Below are positions 7,982-16,281 of a stretch of DNA of 43,241 bases, in pieces. Position numbers and translations under genes: made by a program. The notes beneath the pieces were generated by a model that was not told the origin of the DNA, searched no databases, and was given only the letters and a program-made list of their open reading frames with translations. The stretch is from assembly GCA_947463705.1 (NCBI GenBank), contig CANHSO010000003.1, forward strand, positions 1-43,241, read 5' to 3'. This stretch comes from Bacteriovoracaceae bacterium. Lineage in GTDB: Bacteria; Bdellovibrionota; UBA1018. Numbering within the stretch: position 1 is the first letter of the stretch; each line of letters begins with the position of its first letter.

Positions 7982-9070
7982 TTAAAAAAGAAAGTTAACA
8001 CCCAGTCCATATTCCAAACCTGAAATTGTTCCCATCGATTCAGTCGAGATGAACTTAGTCGAAGGGGGTCGGTAGCCTAAATTAAGTGACAATGCAAAGT
8101 GCTTGGCCAATCTCCATTCGTATCCTGTTCTCAAGAGCCCGCTGAGATATCCTCCAGCGTAGGTACCTCCTATAGAAGTAATGATGCTTCCTCGGACTGA
8201 ATTAAAGTTTTCCTCATCCCCAATCAGGTTCCATGCGTGAACAAAAAGGAGTGTTAGATTGAATCCGAGACTTTTGTATGGATTCTTTTCGCTGGTTCCA
8301 CTTGAATTGATGAGGGAGCCCGAGTCTGCCAGGTAGTTGAATTCAAATCCGACTTCTTTCTTTCGATTATCATATCGTTCCATCATTCGGTATCCAAGAG
8401 CGAGACAGCCCGACGTGGAGGGGAGAGAGGGTTCAAAAAGGTAGTATAAAGTCAGGCGATGTTGAACTGTGGGAGCGTATTCGCTGCGTTTTCTTGCCTC
8501 GTCGACTTGGCTAAAATCAACGCCTCTTCGATAGGCAGAGGCACGGGAGGTCTCAGAATTGTAGCTTCGCGACCAAATAATGTTTTCGTTCTCGGGGTCT
8601 GTGATGAACATTGAAAGTACAATCCCCGAGGGCTGATAGGTAAAAGATGCGTCTAGAAAGTGGTCGATGCCACTCATCTTTGCAATTCGTGCCTGCTCTA
8701 GTGGATTGGTATCCGGAGACGAAATGGTGACCTGATCGCCGTTCAAACTCGTCTTCCGTGCCTTACAGGGAAGGCACTGAACCACATGGGCACGACTGTC
8801 TTTTAGGATTCTTTCTGTAATGAGGAGTTCAAGATGACTTTTGAAAGATGGAGGGAGGTTTTCGCTGAGTGCCACATTGCGGATCGAGATATTCTTCATG
8901 CCCGAGATATTGCCATTCTTAAGGTCATACTCGAAGTCCCCGAGGACATCGTCCAAGACGTCATAGAAGTTTCTCTGTTCCTCAGTTGCGGCAAACGCAG
9001 ACGACGCACAGTGAGTTTGAGAAAATAAGAGAGTTAAAAAGTAAATAGTGATAAAAATCCTGTTATACAC
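7982..9070 (-). CDS. outer-membrane barrel protein with FlgO/CsgG-like N-terminal domain
   Basis: A 362-aa secreted protein, first gene of the motor operon. The signal peptide runs to about residue 28 (SAFA|ATEE). Residues 30-190 resemble the FlgO/LpoB/CsgG-type alpha/beta fold (AKMSGIDHFLDASFTY, then a TDPENENIIWSRSY strand). Residues 200-362 alternate polar and aromatic residues and end in GLGVNFLF; a terminal Phe is typical of outer-membrane barrels inserted by BamA. Two Cys (QCLPCKA) lie in the periplasmic domain. The start codon is GTG with AAGGAG 13 nt upstream, which is rather far; an upstream ATT codon would be better spaced, so the exact start is uncertain. It may anchor the stator/FliG-like machine to the outer membrane. 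Confidence 0.7.
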   Translation of the reverse strand: MYNRIFITIYFLTLLFSQTHCASSAFAATEEQRNFYDVLDDVLGDFEYDLKNGNISGMKNISIRNVALSENLPPSFKSHLELLITERILKDSRAHVVQCLPCKARKTSLNGDQVTISSPDTNPLEQARIAKMSGIDHFLDASFTYQPSGIVLSMFITDPENENIIWSRSYNSETSRASAYRRGVDFSQVDEARKRSEYAPTVQHRLTLYYLFEPSLPSTSGCLALGYRMMERYDNRKKEVGFEFNYLADSGSLINSSGTSEKNPYKSLGFNLTLLFVHAWNLIGDEENFNSVRGSIITSIGGTYAGGYLSGLLRTGYEWRLAKHFALSLNLGYRPPSTKFISTESMGTISGLEYGLGVNFLF

Positions 9071-9318
9071 TGTAATTATGAGGCTCCTTCCTCACTGTTC
9101 ACTTCGGATCTAATTTGTAAAATCTTAATTTATTATTGAATTTTCATGAGCTAGGGCGCTCTTAAGGGTTTTTAATGAATCTGTTACCTAGCCCAAATAC
9201 CGGCATTTATTACGAATCCATGCGGTTTGAGTCAGGTCAAGGCTGACACAGCTCGCCAAGTTAGGCTTTATTGTACTATATTAGTTAAGTAAAGCTGTAG
9301 TACGTATGAGGAGAGCTT
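9071..9318. promoter_or_regulatory. divergent intergenic region between motor operon and glycine-rich lipoprotein gene
   Basis: This 248-bp AT-rich gap separates two divergent transcription units, so promoters for both should lie here. I found a GAGGAG ribosome site before the ATG at 9319 and AAGGAG before the minus-strand gene. I could not identify a convincing -35/-10 pair or FliA-type site for either direction. Confidence 0.5.
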
Positions 9319-11421
9319 ATGGGTTCGTTTTTGTCCATCCGCTGGAAGAAAAGCCAGCTGGCGGCATCGATAAACAATAGGGTTCTGTTGGCTCTTGCCA
9401 CGTTGTCCATGGCGTCCTGTGATTTTTCGGGCAGTAGGTTGGATGGTGATTACGCTGCTGGCGTTGCAGTTTCTAAAGACGATTCATCCATAGATACTGG
9501 GGCTGCTCAAAGCCTAGCTTTTTCGACTCCTGCATCGGGAACGGCTATAGCAGGCACAGCATTAAGTTCGCAGCCCGTGGTTACGGCAAAAGATGCCAAT
9601 GGGAACGTCGTTAGTAACTATTCGAATTCGATTACATTTGCTGGTTACTCGGACACAGCTTGCAGTACTGCAGTGAGCTCATCTCTCTCGAGTCATGTAA
9701 GTACAGCCTCATCAGGAGCCGCGACGTTCACTGCACTCACTGCTTTAAAAACCAGCGTACGTTCGCTGCAGGCTAGCGACGGGACATTGTCGACGAGTTG
9801 CTTGGCGATTGCGATGAGCCCTGGTTCTCCTGCATCAATTACAATTCATGCAGGAAATAATCAGGCTAATGCATACGTTGGATCCCTTCTAGGTACAGCC
9901 CTTCAGGTTCTGGTGCAAGATTCTTATGGAAACGCTGTGCCCAATGTTCAGGTCACCTGGGCAGTTGATCAGACTAGGGTGATTGGACAACTCTATGTTG
10001 CTCCAACTTCAACCACCGACAGTAACGGTTTCGCATCGAACCTTTACACGATGGGATCGAGCGCCGGAAACAATGGGATTATCGCCAGTGTGACTTCAGG
10101 CCTGGGTACCTTCTCAGTTTCATTCGTGGAGACGGGGATTGCCTTACCAACGCCCTCTCTTAGCTACTCTGGTTCGACGGGTATCACGGGATTGATAGGA
10201 ACCCCCATGAGCATTTCACCTACTACACTGTTACCAGCAGGCAAAATTTCCTCTTGTGAATTGACCTCTGGATCTCTCCCCCCTGGCTTATCACTGAATA
10301 CTTCTTCTTGTGTCATTTCAGGAACTCCTTCTCGGGATCAGACCACGCAGGCCGTGGTAGTGACCGCAAGCAATTCATCGGGTAGCGGCTCGGCCTCGGT
10401 GTCGATCACCGTTAATTGTTATTCTGATTTCATTGAATTTAATTATACCGGTGCTGACCAAACTTTCACGCCCAGCTGTTCGCAGGTGACCGCGCGGATG
10501 TGGGGCGCAGGAGGGGGCTCGCCTGCGTCAACTACAAGAGGTGGAGCAGGTGGGTTCGTGAAGGGGACACTTTCACTCGATCTGACTAAGTCCTACAAGA
10601 TTATTGTTGGACAGGGTCCCGGAGTAGGTTCAGCATCCGCCACGTATGGAGGAGGAGGGCCTGGAGGTTTGGTGGCGGGTGGAGGTCGGACGGCAATTCA
10701 GGATACGTATGGCGACATCCTCACCGCTGGAGGTGGCGGCGGTACAAACTACCAATATAGTTGTTACGGTGGTGGCGGTGGCGGATTGACAGGTCTTGCT
10801 GGAATAGGCGGTGTTGGTTTTTCTCCTGGTCAAGGCGGTTCCCAAATTGCCGGTGGAGCAGGTGCTCATGACGGTGGTGGCGGCAGCAATGTGGTCGCTG
10901 GAAAGGGAAGCCAATATCAAGGAGGCCCTGGGTATTCCATTTGGGGTGGCGGTGGCGGTGGTGGATATTTCGGCGGTGGCGGTGGTTCAACCACGAGCTC
11001 GGGCGGAGGCGGCGGCTCAAGTTATTATGGCGGTACGGTTGGAGTTGCTGTGACTAATGGAGTGTCTATTGCAGCAACGACTGGAGCAACTAGTGCCCCA
11101 GGGGGCTCGTCCGATATGCATTACAAGAGCGGTGTGGGCACTACAGCTACCAACACAAAGGCTGGAAATGGATATGCAATCCTCTATTGGGGTGCACTTG
11201 CCAGGAGTGTCTCAGTCAGTGGATCCAACTTAACGATCCTCGGGTTTAATCTTACCGCAGATACTGCAGTTACTTTTAGCGGAGGCTCTTCTTGCACGGG
11301 GATCACGGTTCTCAACTCTGGAGATCGGATTACCTGCACCATTCCAAATGGCCTTGTGAATCAAGATGTGACTATTACGGTCCCCGGGTACCCAGGAAAG
11401 GTGTTCAATAATGTTCTCTGA
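9319..11421 (+). CDS. large glycine-rich lipoprotein with Ig-like domains (surface/adhesin-like)
   Basis: A 700-aa predicted lipoprotein: signal peptide with lipobox MASC (Cys34) and GAGGAG 5 nt before the ATG. Domains by eye: a Big-type Ig-like domain at about 60-165; a second, invasin/Big_1-like domain at about 167-270 (VLVQDSYGNAVPNVQVTW, then TDSNGFAS); a putative-Ig (He_PIG) domain at about 277-365 (GSLPPGLSLNTSSCVISGTP); a glycine-rich domain starting FTPSCSQVTARMWGAGGG and running to about 630 with many GGGG runs, like the glycine-rich domain of ALK-type and bacterial surface proteins; and a final IPT/TIG-like strand set at about 635-700. Such proteins usually decorate the surface and bind other cells or polymers. 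Followed by a barrel and another lipoprotein on the same strand. Confidence 0.8.
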   Translation: MGSFLSIRWKKSQLAASINNRVLLALATLSMASCDFSGSRLDGDYAAGVAVSKDDSSIDTGAAQSLAFSTPASGTAIAGTALSSQPVVTAKDANGNVVSNYSNSITFAGYSDTACSTAVSSSLSSHVSTASSGAATFTALTALKTSVRSLQASDGTLSTSCLAIAMSPGSPASITIHAGNNQANAYVGSLLGTALQVLVQDSYGNAVPNVQVTWAVDQTRVIGQLYVAPTSTTDSNGFASNLYTMGSSAGNNGIIASVTSGLGTFSVSFVETGIALPTPSLSYSGSTGITGLIGTPMSISPTTLLPAGKISSCELTSGSLPPGLSLNTSSCVISGTPSRDQTTQAVVVTASNSSGSGSASVSITVNCYSDFIEFNYTGADQTFTPSCSQVTARMWGAGGGSPASTTRGGAGGFVKGTLSLDLTKSYKIIVGQGPGVGSASATYGGGGPGGLVAGGGRTAIQDTYGDILTAGGGGGTNYQYSCYGGGGGGLTGLAGIGGVGFSPGQGGSQIAGGAGAHDGGGGSNVVAGKGSQYQGGPGYSIWGGGGGGGYFGGGGGSTTSSGGGGGSSYYGGTVGVAVTNGVSIAATTGATSAPGGSSDMHYKSGVGTTATNTKAGNGYAILYWGALARSVSVSGSNLTILGFNLTADTAVTFSGGSSCTGITVLNSGDRITCTIPNGLVNQDVTITVPGYPGKVFNNVL

Positions 11422-11536
11422 TAAAAACCCAAGCAAGACGACTACCAATACGAACCCTGCGGAGACCTTTACTCGAGCCGACTGGAGTAGTTCGACTTGG
11501 AACCTATTTGATGGTTTGTATTCGACACTCAAGTAG
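11411..11536 (+). CDS. possible 41-aa small protein
   Basis: A short ORF (begins MFSDKNPSK, ends DGLYSTLK) that starts inside the last codons of the glycine-rich lipoprotein gene in another frame and continues 115 bp beyond its stop. An AAAGGTG-like ribosome site lies 7 nt before the ATG, inside the upstream gene, so translation could be coupled. No signal peptide or known domain. It is the only ORF filling the gap before the barrel gene. Coding potential is unproven. Confidence 0.3.
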   Translation: MFSDKNPSKTTTNTNPAETFTRADWSSSTWNLFDGLYSTLK

Positions 11537-11597
11537 GTCAGCCCGCAAAAAATTCATCTAATCGACAAAAAGAGATTTAACAATTACATTAAATCTT

Positions 11598-12401
11598 GTG
11601 CAAAGTAGACGGTTTACTCAGCGAATCCCCGGGTTAGTGAAGGCGTTCTTTTTGGGCATTCTTCCTTTATTGCTAGGTACTCAATTATCTCATGCGGATG
11701 CAACTGCGGAAATCGATCGACTGCTAACACGCAGAGCTTTAAAGGCGAAAAGGTTTTGGCTTGCGATTTACCCGATGTACTCGACGAGTTCAGCTACTTC
11801 TATAGATCTCGCTCGTGGAGGCAGTTTAACGCTGGTATCAAAACTCTATACGGGTCTAGATATGCGCTTTCTACAACGGTGGGATGTAAGTTTTGCGACC
11901 TATGCTGGTATCAGGATGAATTACATAAAGTATGCTCCTTTGCTGAGTACGAAAGCGACTTTGGATAAGGATTCCAATTCTTTAGTTTCTTTTGAGTTAG
12001 GAGCGATGGTACGGCCGTTTGCCCGCTTAAGCGTGGACCTTTCCGTTGGGATGCAAAATGACATTTTTCTGTTTGGTTCGTCGACCTCTTCAGTAACCCA
12101 GAGTGGCATGTTGATTCCTACTTTTGGGGTTTCTCTGGGATGGGATTTGGTCCGAATTCCTGGATTTGGTGTGAACTTCTCTGGATTCTACGCGTATAAG
12201 ATGGGGGCCACTGGCGATAGTTTTACAGTGAATACTGGGGCGGCGTATGGCGGTAAAATTGCCTTCAGGCATTTTATAGAAGGAGATGATCGCTTCGAAA
12301 TTAGTCTTGGCGGACTCCAGCGCTCCCAGGGGACATCTGTAGCGGATCAAACTGAGACCCTTTTAGCGTTAGCAGGGCGCATTGTAATTCCATTATTTTA
12401 G
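11598..12401 (+). CDS. outer-membrane beta-barrel protein
   Basis: A 267-aa secreted protein of unknown function. The signal peptide ends near residue 33 (LSHA|DA), followed by a short helix and then alternating strands rich in Tyr, Phe and Gly (for example MYSTSSATSIDL, DMRFLQRWDVSFATYAGI). It ends in RIVIPLF; the terminal Phe matches barrel insertion signals. Length suggests 10-12 strands. The start is GTG with no clear ribosome site, so the N-terminus could differ slightly. Its place between two lipoprotein genes hints at a shared envelope assembly with the glycine-rich protein. Confidence 0.65.
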   Translation: MQSRRFTQRIPGLVKAFFLGILPLLLGTQLSHADATAEIDRLLTRRALKAKRFWLAIYPMYSTSSATSIDLARGGSLTLVSKLYTGLDMRFLQRWDVSFATYAGIRMNYIKYAPLLSTKATLDKDSNSLVSFELGAMVRPFARLSVDLSVGMQNDIFLFGSSTSSVTQSGMLIPTFGVSLGWDLVRIPGFGVNFSGFYAYKMGATGDSFTVNTGAAYGGKIAFRHFIEGDDRFEISLGGLQRSQGTSVADQTETLLALAGRIVIPLF

Positions 12402-12454
12402 TTATCATGAATTTTAGAATTCTAGCCGATGGTTAGATTCAAGGGGACTCAGAA

Positions 12455-13462
12455 ATGGGGCGAATGCGTTTTTATAATCGGTCAGTGGTGCGCTGGGTCA
12501 TGGGAAGTGCGCTGGCCTTAGGTGTAGGCCCGGTGGCTTGTTCTACGACCGAACTCACGCCGAAACAACCTCCCGATCCACCTGCTTTCACTCGGGTCGT
12601 TCATCCCAGAGGAACGGATTTGAGCGACCTTTCTGCACTCTTCACTGAGAAGGCAGCGCCGAGGGAAGTCAATTTTTCTAAGGAGTGCGACCGGGATTTA
12701 ATTAAGCTCAAGGCTCTTGTTAAAGATAGAAATGATTGGACGCAGGGTGTGCTTGAGTTAGTGAAAAAAGATCCGGTCTTTTATCATTGGTGTTTTTACG
12801 GGAAAATTCTTAAATTGGAAACTGATCTCAAGTCGGACAATTTTTTGGATGTCAAACATAAGACGGTTTTAGATGCCTTTTCTATTCTGACTCCCCTTGC
12901 TCAAAGTTTTGCGGCTGAATTTCATGATTCGCGCTATTTACGGTGGGCGGTGATGCGTTACCAAAAGATCAGTCCGCGGGTCTTTTTTCGTAAGTTAGAT
13001 TTAACTCCCGAGGGAACCTCGCTGCTTGTTCAGCCAACGAATCCGTTTGGACTTTGGAGAAAAGCAGAGGGGGTTGCAGGTGTTCTTGAGAAGTATCACT
13101 TCGAGGCTGAGACTCCGGCTCAATTTCTGGCTCAGTCTTCAATTCTGAGCCAGGAAAGGAGTCATTCGGGTAAACCAGGTTTTGACCCCAGTTCGACATC
13201 CAGTCCAAGACCGAGTTCAAGCTCGAGCCCAGCGCCATTGCATCAGATAAGTCCAACTCCAGAAGTGCAGGGTTCACCCAGTCCGATTCCAAGTGGCCCG
13301 CTAGGAGTAAGTGGTGCAGCGCCGTCATCAGACGAAAGTTCTAACGTGGATTCTCTGCAATCCTCCCTCCCGGTCGATCCTACATCGCCTGGGGCGGGTG
13401 ACCCAGTCTTAGTGCCTCCCACGGTAGCGGTACCGTCGGAGCTGGTCGAGATGCCCCGCTGA
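12455..13462 (+). CDS. lipoprotein with Ser/Pro-rich C-terminal tail, unknown function
   Basis: A 335-aa predicted lipoprotein: signal peptide MGRMRFYNRS... with lipobox PVAC (Cys near 29) and AGGGGA before the ATG. Residues 60-205 form an alpha-helical globular region (EVNFSKECDRDLIKLKALVK, then VFYHWCFYGKILKLE) that I do not recognise. After about residue 230 the sequence becomes a low-complexity Ser/Pro tail (STSSPRPSSSSSPAPL) that may span peptidoglycan or act as a flexible tether. It ends 8 bp from a convergent small gene; there is no obvious terminator between them. Confidence 0.7.
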   Translation: MGRMRFYNRSVVRWVMGSALALGVGPVACSTTELTPKQPPDPPAFTRVVHPRGTDLSDLSALFTEKAAPREVNFSKECDRDLIKLKALVKDRNDWTQGVLELVKKDPVFYHWCFYGKILKLETDLKSDNFLDVKHKTVLDAFSILTPLAQSFAAEFHDSRYLRWAVMRYQKISPRVFFRKLDLTPEGTSLLVQPTNPFGLWRKAEGVAGVLEKYHFEAETPAQFLAQSSILSQERSHSGKPGFDPSSTSSPRPSSSSSPAPLHQISPTPEVQGSPSPIPSGPLGVSGAAPSSDESSNVDSLQSSLPVDPTSPGAGDPVLVPPTVAVPSELVEMPR

Positions 13463-13470
13463 GTCCTCCG

Positions 13471-13713
13471 TCATTGGGCTGCTTGTGATTTGAGACTAGG
13501 CTCCGTGGGGGGCAGTACTGCGGGTGAGCGGTTTCCTTGAAATGGCTTATCTTGAGGTTTTTTGTGACGAGATGCCTTTCCGCTAGTTTCCGTCGGGGTC
13601 CTTTGTGCCCAGTCAGACTTTCGTTCGGCATGAGCTTTAGTGCCGAAGGTCAGTGCGGTAACTAGGCTGATGAGTTGAATGAACCTGATCGAAGATGACG
13701 AATGAAAAAGCAT
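13471..13713 (-). CDS. small secreted protein, 80 aa
   Basis: A short ORF with two independent marks of a real gene: GAGGAG 6 nt before the ATG, and a textbook signal peptide (SSIRFIQLISLVTALTFGTKAHA, cut before ERKSD). The mature part of about 51 residues is basic, Pro/Lys/Gln-rich and probably unstructured, with no Cys. It stands alone, convergent with the lipoprotein gene and downstream of nothing on its own strand, so its promoter must lie in 13714-13808. Function unknown. Confidence 0.6.
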   Translation of the reverse strand: MLFHSSSSIRFIQLISLVTALTFGTKAHAERKSDWAQRTPTETSGKASRHKKPQDKPFQGNRSPAVLPPTEPSLKSQAAQ

Positions 13714-13808
13714 CAGAAACTCCTCAGAGTAAGTTGGGATTAGGTCGAACGTTCACCTCTCTAGCTTAAAGGAGATTTTCTATCATTGAAATGGTTGATC
13801 GAGAGTGC

Positions 13809-15065
13809 CTAAGCTGCTTTTTTCTCTGTTTCGGGATTCTGACTTTTGAGGTCTCTTTGGGTCAGGTAGTTACTCAGTAGGAAAAGCCGACGCTCGGTGT
13901 CTGGAAAGCCCATGAGTGGGAGATTTTCGACCTGCTCTGGGTGAGTTTGCTTGATGGATTGGTAGTCCAGCTTTCGTAGGGCCATTGAGAAGGCATCATA
14001 GTCTAAATTGAGATGATCGAGCGCAAATACATCTCCTTCGAATTCTTGCGTTTGCCTTTGGATCGCAATCCATCGAACTGAGAAAGCAAAGAAAAAGAAC
14101 CCAAGAGTGGTTCCAATGAATTCGCGTCCTTCATAATGGGGAAAAATTTTACTGATCGTCAGTGACGCAAGGATCGAAAAAAGGAGGCTATTGGAAATGA
14201 GTGCTGCTGCCAAAGTCACCCGATTCCTTAAATGATTGAGTTTGAGATGGCTAATTTCAATGAGAAGGATCGATCGGATCTCGGACTCCGACAGGGTACT
14301 CAGAGTGAATTGAGAAATAAATAAGGAATACTCAAAAGGGCCTCGACCCGTTTTTAGACCTGTAACGATAATGTCGAAAATACGAAATTTTTGAAGTTGA
14401 ATGAGCCAGAGCTTAGGAGTTTTTAACTGGTGCTCTTGGAAGATCGTGTGGATGAGTTTCTCGATGGTTGGGGTTTTCAAGGGTGATGACGGCAGGATTT
14501 TGAGAATGTAGTAGGGGGTGAGGGCGAAGTTCAGGAAAAGCCCGATGCCCATTCCAGTAATTCCACCGGAAATGAGGAGAGCGATTCCTAAGGATTCCCT
14601 AAGATTCATTTGATATGCCAACCACCGACCTAGAATGACGCCGAGGATCGAAAGGAGTCCGCAGATCAGAGCTGCTACAAACCAGGATCGCACTGTTTTG
14701 AGAATGATCGCACCGGCATTTTCAGTGCTGTTTTTGTCCGTTTGTATCAGCTTCTCAGCTCGAAGCTGGAGGGTGAGTTGCCCTCCTACGCTAACGACGA
14801 GGATTAAATCGCACAGGAGTGGAAAGGTTGTTCTGATATCGTCCGATCCTAGAAAAAGCATGAATTGAAAGATGAGGACCATCAGGCTGAAAAGTCGAAT
14901 TCTTTCCAATTCGGGGTCTTTTTCGAAGTCTGGGGTTCTAATGATTAAATCTTTGATGTCTTTTTCAAAGGAGTCGAGCCAAATTGCGAAGATGACCATT
15001 GGGATCAAACTTAGAATGGCCAGAGACATGACGCTTCTGATCAAGGTATCGATATCGGATTCCAT
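13809..15065 (-). CDS. M48-like membrane protein with degenerate HEXXH (probable pseudo-protease)
   Basis: A 418-aa membrane protein with about six hydrophobic segments: two early (15-30 and near 55-95), a pair around 125-185 and a pair after 285. Residues 200-380 match the M48 (HtpX/Ste24-like) layout: VTGLKTGRGPFEYSLFISQF, then LSESEIRSILLIEISHLKLNH, two membrane helices, then the Glu region EFEGDVFALDHLN. In an active enzyme the motif would be HEXXH; here it reads IEISH, so the first zinc-binding His is Ile (codon ATT), while the Glu and second His remain. Zinc binding and proteolysis are therefore doubtful. Divergent from meaB, with about 50 bp between starts. Confidence 0.75.
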   Translation of the reverse strand: MESDIDTLIRSVMSLAILSLIPMVIFAIWLDSFEKDIKDLIIRTPDFEKDPELERIRLFSLMVLIFQFMLFLGSDDIRTTFPLLCDLILVVSVGGQLTLQLRAEKLIQTDKNSTENAGAIILKTVRSWFVAALICGLLSILGVILGRWLAYQMNLRESLGIALLISGGITGMGIGLFLNFALTPYYILKILPSSPLKTPTIEKLIHTIFQEHQLKTPKLWLIQLQKFRIFDIIVTGLKTGRGPFEYSLFISQFTLSTLSESEIRSILLIEISHLKLNHLRNRVTLAAALISNSLLFSILASLTISKIFPHYEGREFIGTTLGFFFFAFSVRWIAIQRQTQEFEGDVFALDHLNLDYDAFSMALRKLDYQSIKQTHPEQVENLPLMGFPDTERRLFLLSNYLTQRDLKSQNPETEKKAA

Positions 15066-15116
15066 GTTGAAATATCGGAATTTTCTTGGGAAAGAATGAA
15101 TTTGAAAGGAAAAATA

Positions 15117-16058
15117 ATGAAATTAGTCCAAGACATGCTCCAAGGACATCGCCTCTCCTTAGCTCGATTGATTACTAAGGTCGAGAATCGAGATTCAGAT
15201 CTTGCTGAAATTATGGCCGAAATTTATTCCAAGACGGGCAGAGCTCAGGTTTGGGGTATTACAGGGCCTCCGGGTGCCGGTAAATCGACTTTAGTTGATC
15301 GACTCATCGAGTTACTCCGATCTCAGAATAAAAAAGTAGCTGTTGTGGCTGTGGATCCTTCCAGTCCTTTCACTGGTGGGGCGATCCTCGGCGATCGCAT
15401 TCGAATGCAGAAGCATTCGGGAGATCCTCAGGTTTATATTCGATCATTAGGAACTCGAGGCCAACATGGAGGACTTTCTCACGCGACAAAGGAGGTCGTT
15501 TTGGTCCTCGATGCTGCAGGGTTTGACATAATTCTGGTTGAAACGGCAGGGGTGGGTCAGACCGAATTAGAGATCTTGGGGCTAGCTCAGACGATTGTAG
15601 TCGTTCTTGTGCCTGAGAGTGGCGATTCGATCCAGGTGATGAAGGCTGGGTTGATGGAAATTGCTGATGTTTTTGCCCTGAATAAGTCGGACCGCCCAGA
15701 GGCGGATCAGCTTTTGAGGGAATTAGTTACTATGGTGGGAATGACGGACCATGATGAGAAAAGCTGGCTCATGCCTGTCAAGAAGACCGAGGCGGTTAAA
15801 AATGTGGGTGTCTCAGAACTCCTCCAAGCCATTCAAGATCATCAGACTTATTTAACTCAAAGCGGTAAGCGTCAGAGTCAGTCGTGGGAATTTATTAAGA
15901 GTGAGGTCAAAGATATTTTGAGTGATCGACTCAATCAGTCTGTTGATGCAACGTTTTTAACCTCATCTGGACAAGAGGTCATGCAGCAGTTGATGTCACG
16001 AACATTGGATCCTTATCGAGCCGCAGATCTTATTTCTGGAGTTTCTTCGGCGAGTTAG
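15117..16058 (+). CDS. meaB: MeaB/ArgK-family P-loop GTPase
   Basis: A 313-aa G3E-family GTPase. Walker A is GITGPPGAGKST, followed by VAVDPSSPFTGGAILGDRIRM, the switch region IRSLGTRGQHGGLS, Walker B VETAGVGQTE and the base-recognition motif NKSD. MeaB protects and reloads adenosylcobalamin-dependent methylmalonyl-CoA mutase, so propionate/odd-chain or branched amino-acid breakdown is implied, though no mutase gene is in this window. I prefer the ATG at 15117 (MKLVQDMLQGHRLSLAR), with AAAGGA upstream and the usual family N-terminus, over 15096, which adds seven residues. No terminator is evident before the flagellin promoter region. Confidence 0.92.
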   Translation: MKLVQDMLQGHRLSLARLITKVENRDSDLAEIMAEIYSKTGRAQVWGITGPPGAGKSTLVDRLIELLRSQNKKVAVVAVDPSSPFTGGAILGDRIRMQKHSGDPQVYIRSLGTRGQHGGLSHATKEVVLVLDAAGFDIILVETAGVGQTELEILGLAQTIVVVLVPESGDSIQVMKAGLMEIADVFALNKSDRPEADQLLRELVTMVGMTDHDEKSWLMPVKKTEAVKNVGVSELLQAIQDHQTYLTQSGKRQSQSWEFIKSEVKDILSDRLNQSVDATFLTSSGQEVMQQLMSRTLDPYRAADLISGVSSAS

Positions 16059-16100
16059 AGGGATGATTTCTGGAAAATTAAATTCCTGACAAAAAAAGTC

Positions 16101-16128
16101 TAAAGCGAATCAAATACCCGACCGAACT
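16101..16128 (+). promoter_or_regulatory. candidate FliA (sigma-28) promoter of flagellin 1
   Basis: TAAA, 16 nt, then ACCGAACT. Against TAAA-N15-GCCGATAA the -35 is exact and the -10 keeps the CCGA core, with one extra base of spacing. It would give a leader of about 145 nt before flagellin 1. The position is sensible but the match is imperfect. Confidence 0.4.
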
Positions 16129-16281
16129 AGTAATTGTAAGCAGGGAGTACTGAAGAGAAACTTCAAATCAGGACTTCTGCGCTAGACAGGGGTACAGCAA
16201 ATTCCTGTCAAAATTAAAAATAATGATCTTTTCAGGGGTGCTTTTGGCCTCGGATGGGTCTTTGTCCTTAAAGGAGTTGGT

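Noticed and set aside
10630-11053. ORFs of about 80-100 aa inside the glycine-rich lipoprotein gene.
   Set aside because: GGT/GGC repeats lack stops in other frames; the His/Arg-rich and Val/Ala-rich translations are artefacts of the Gly codons.
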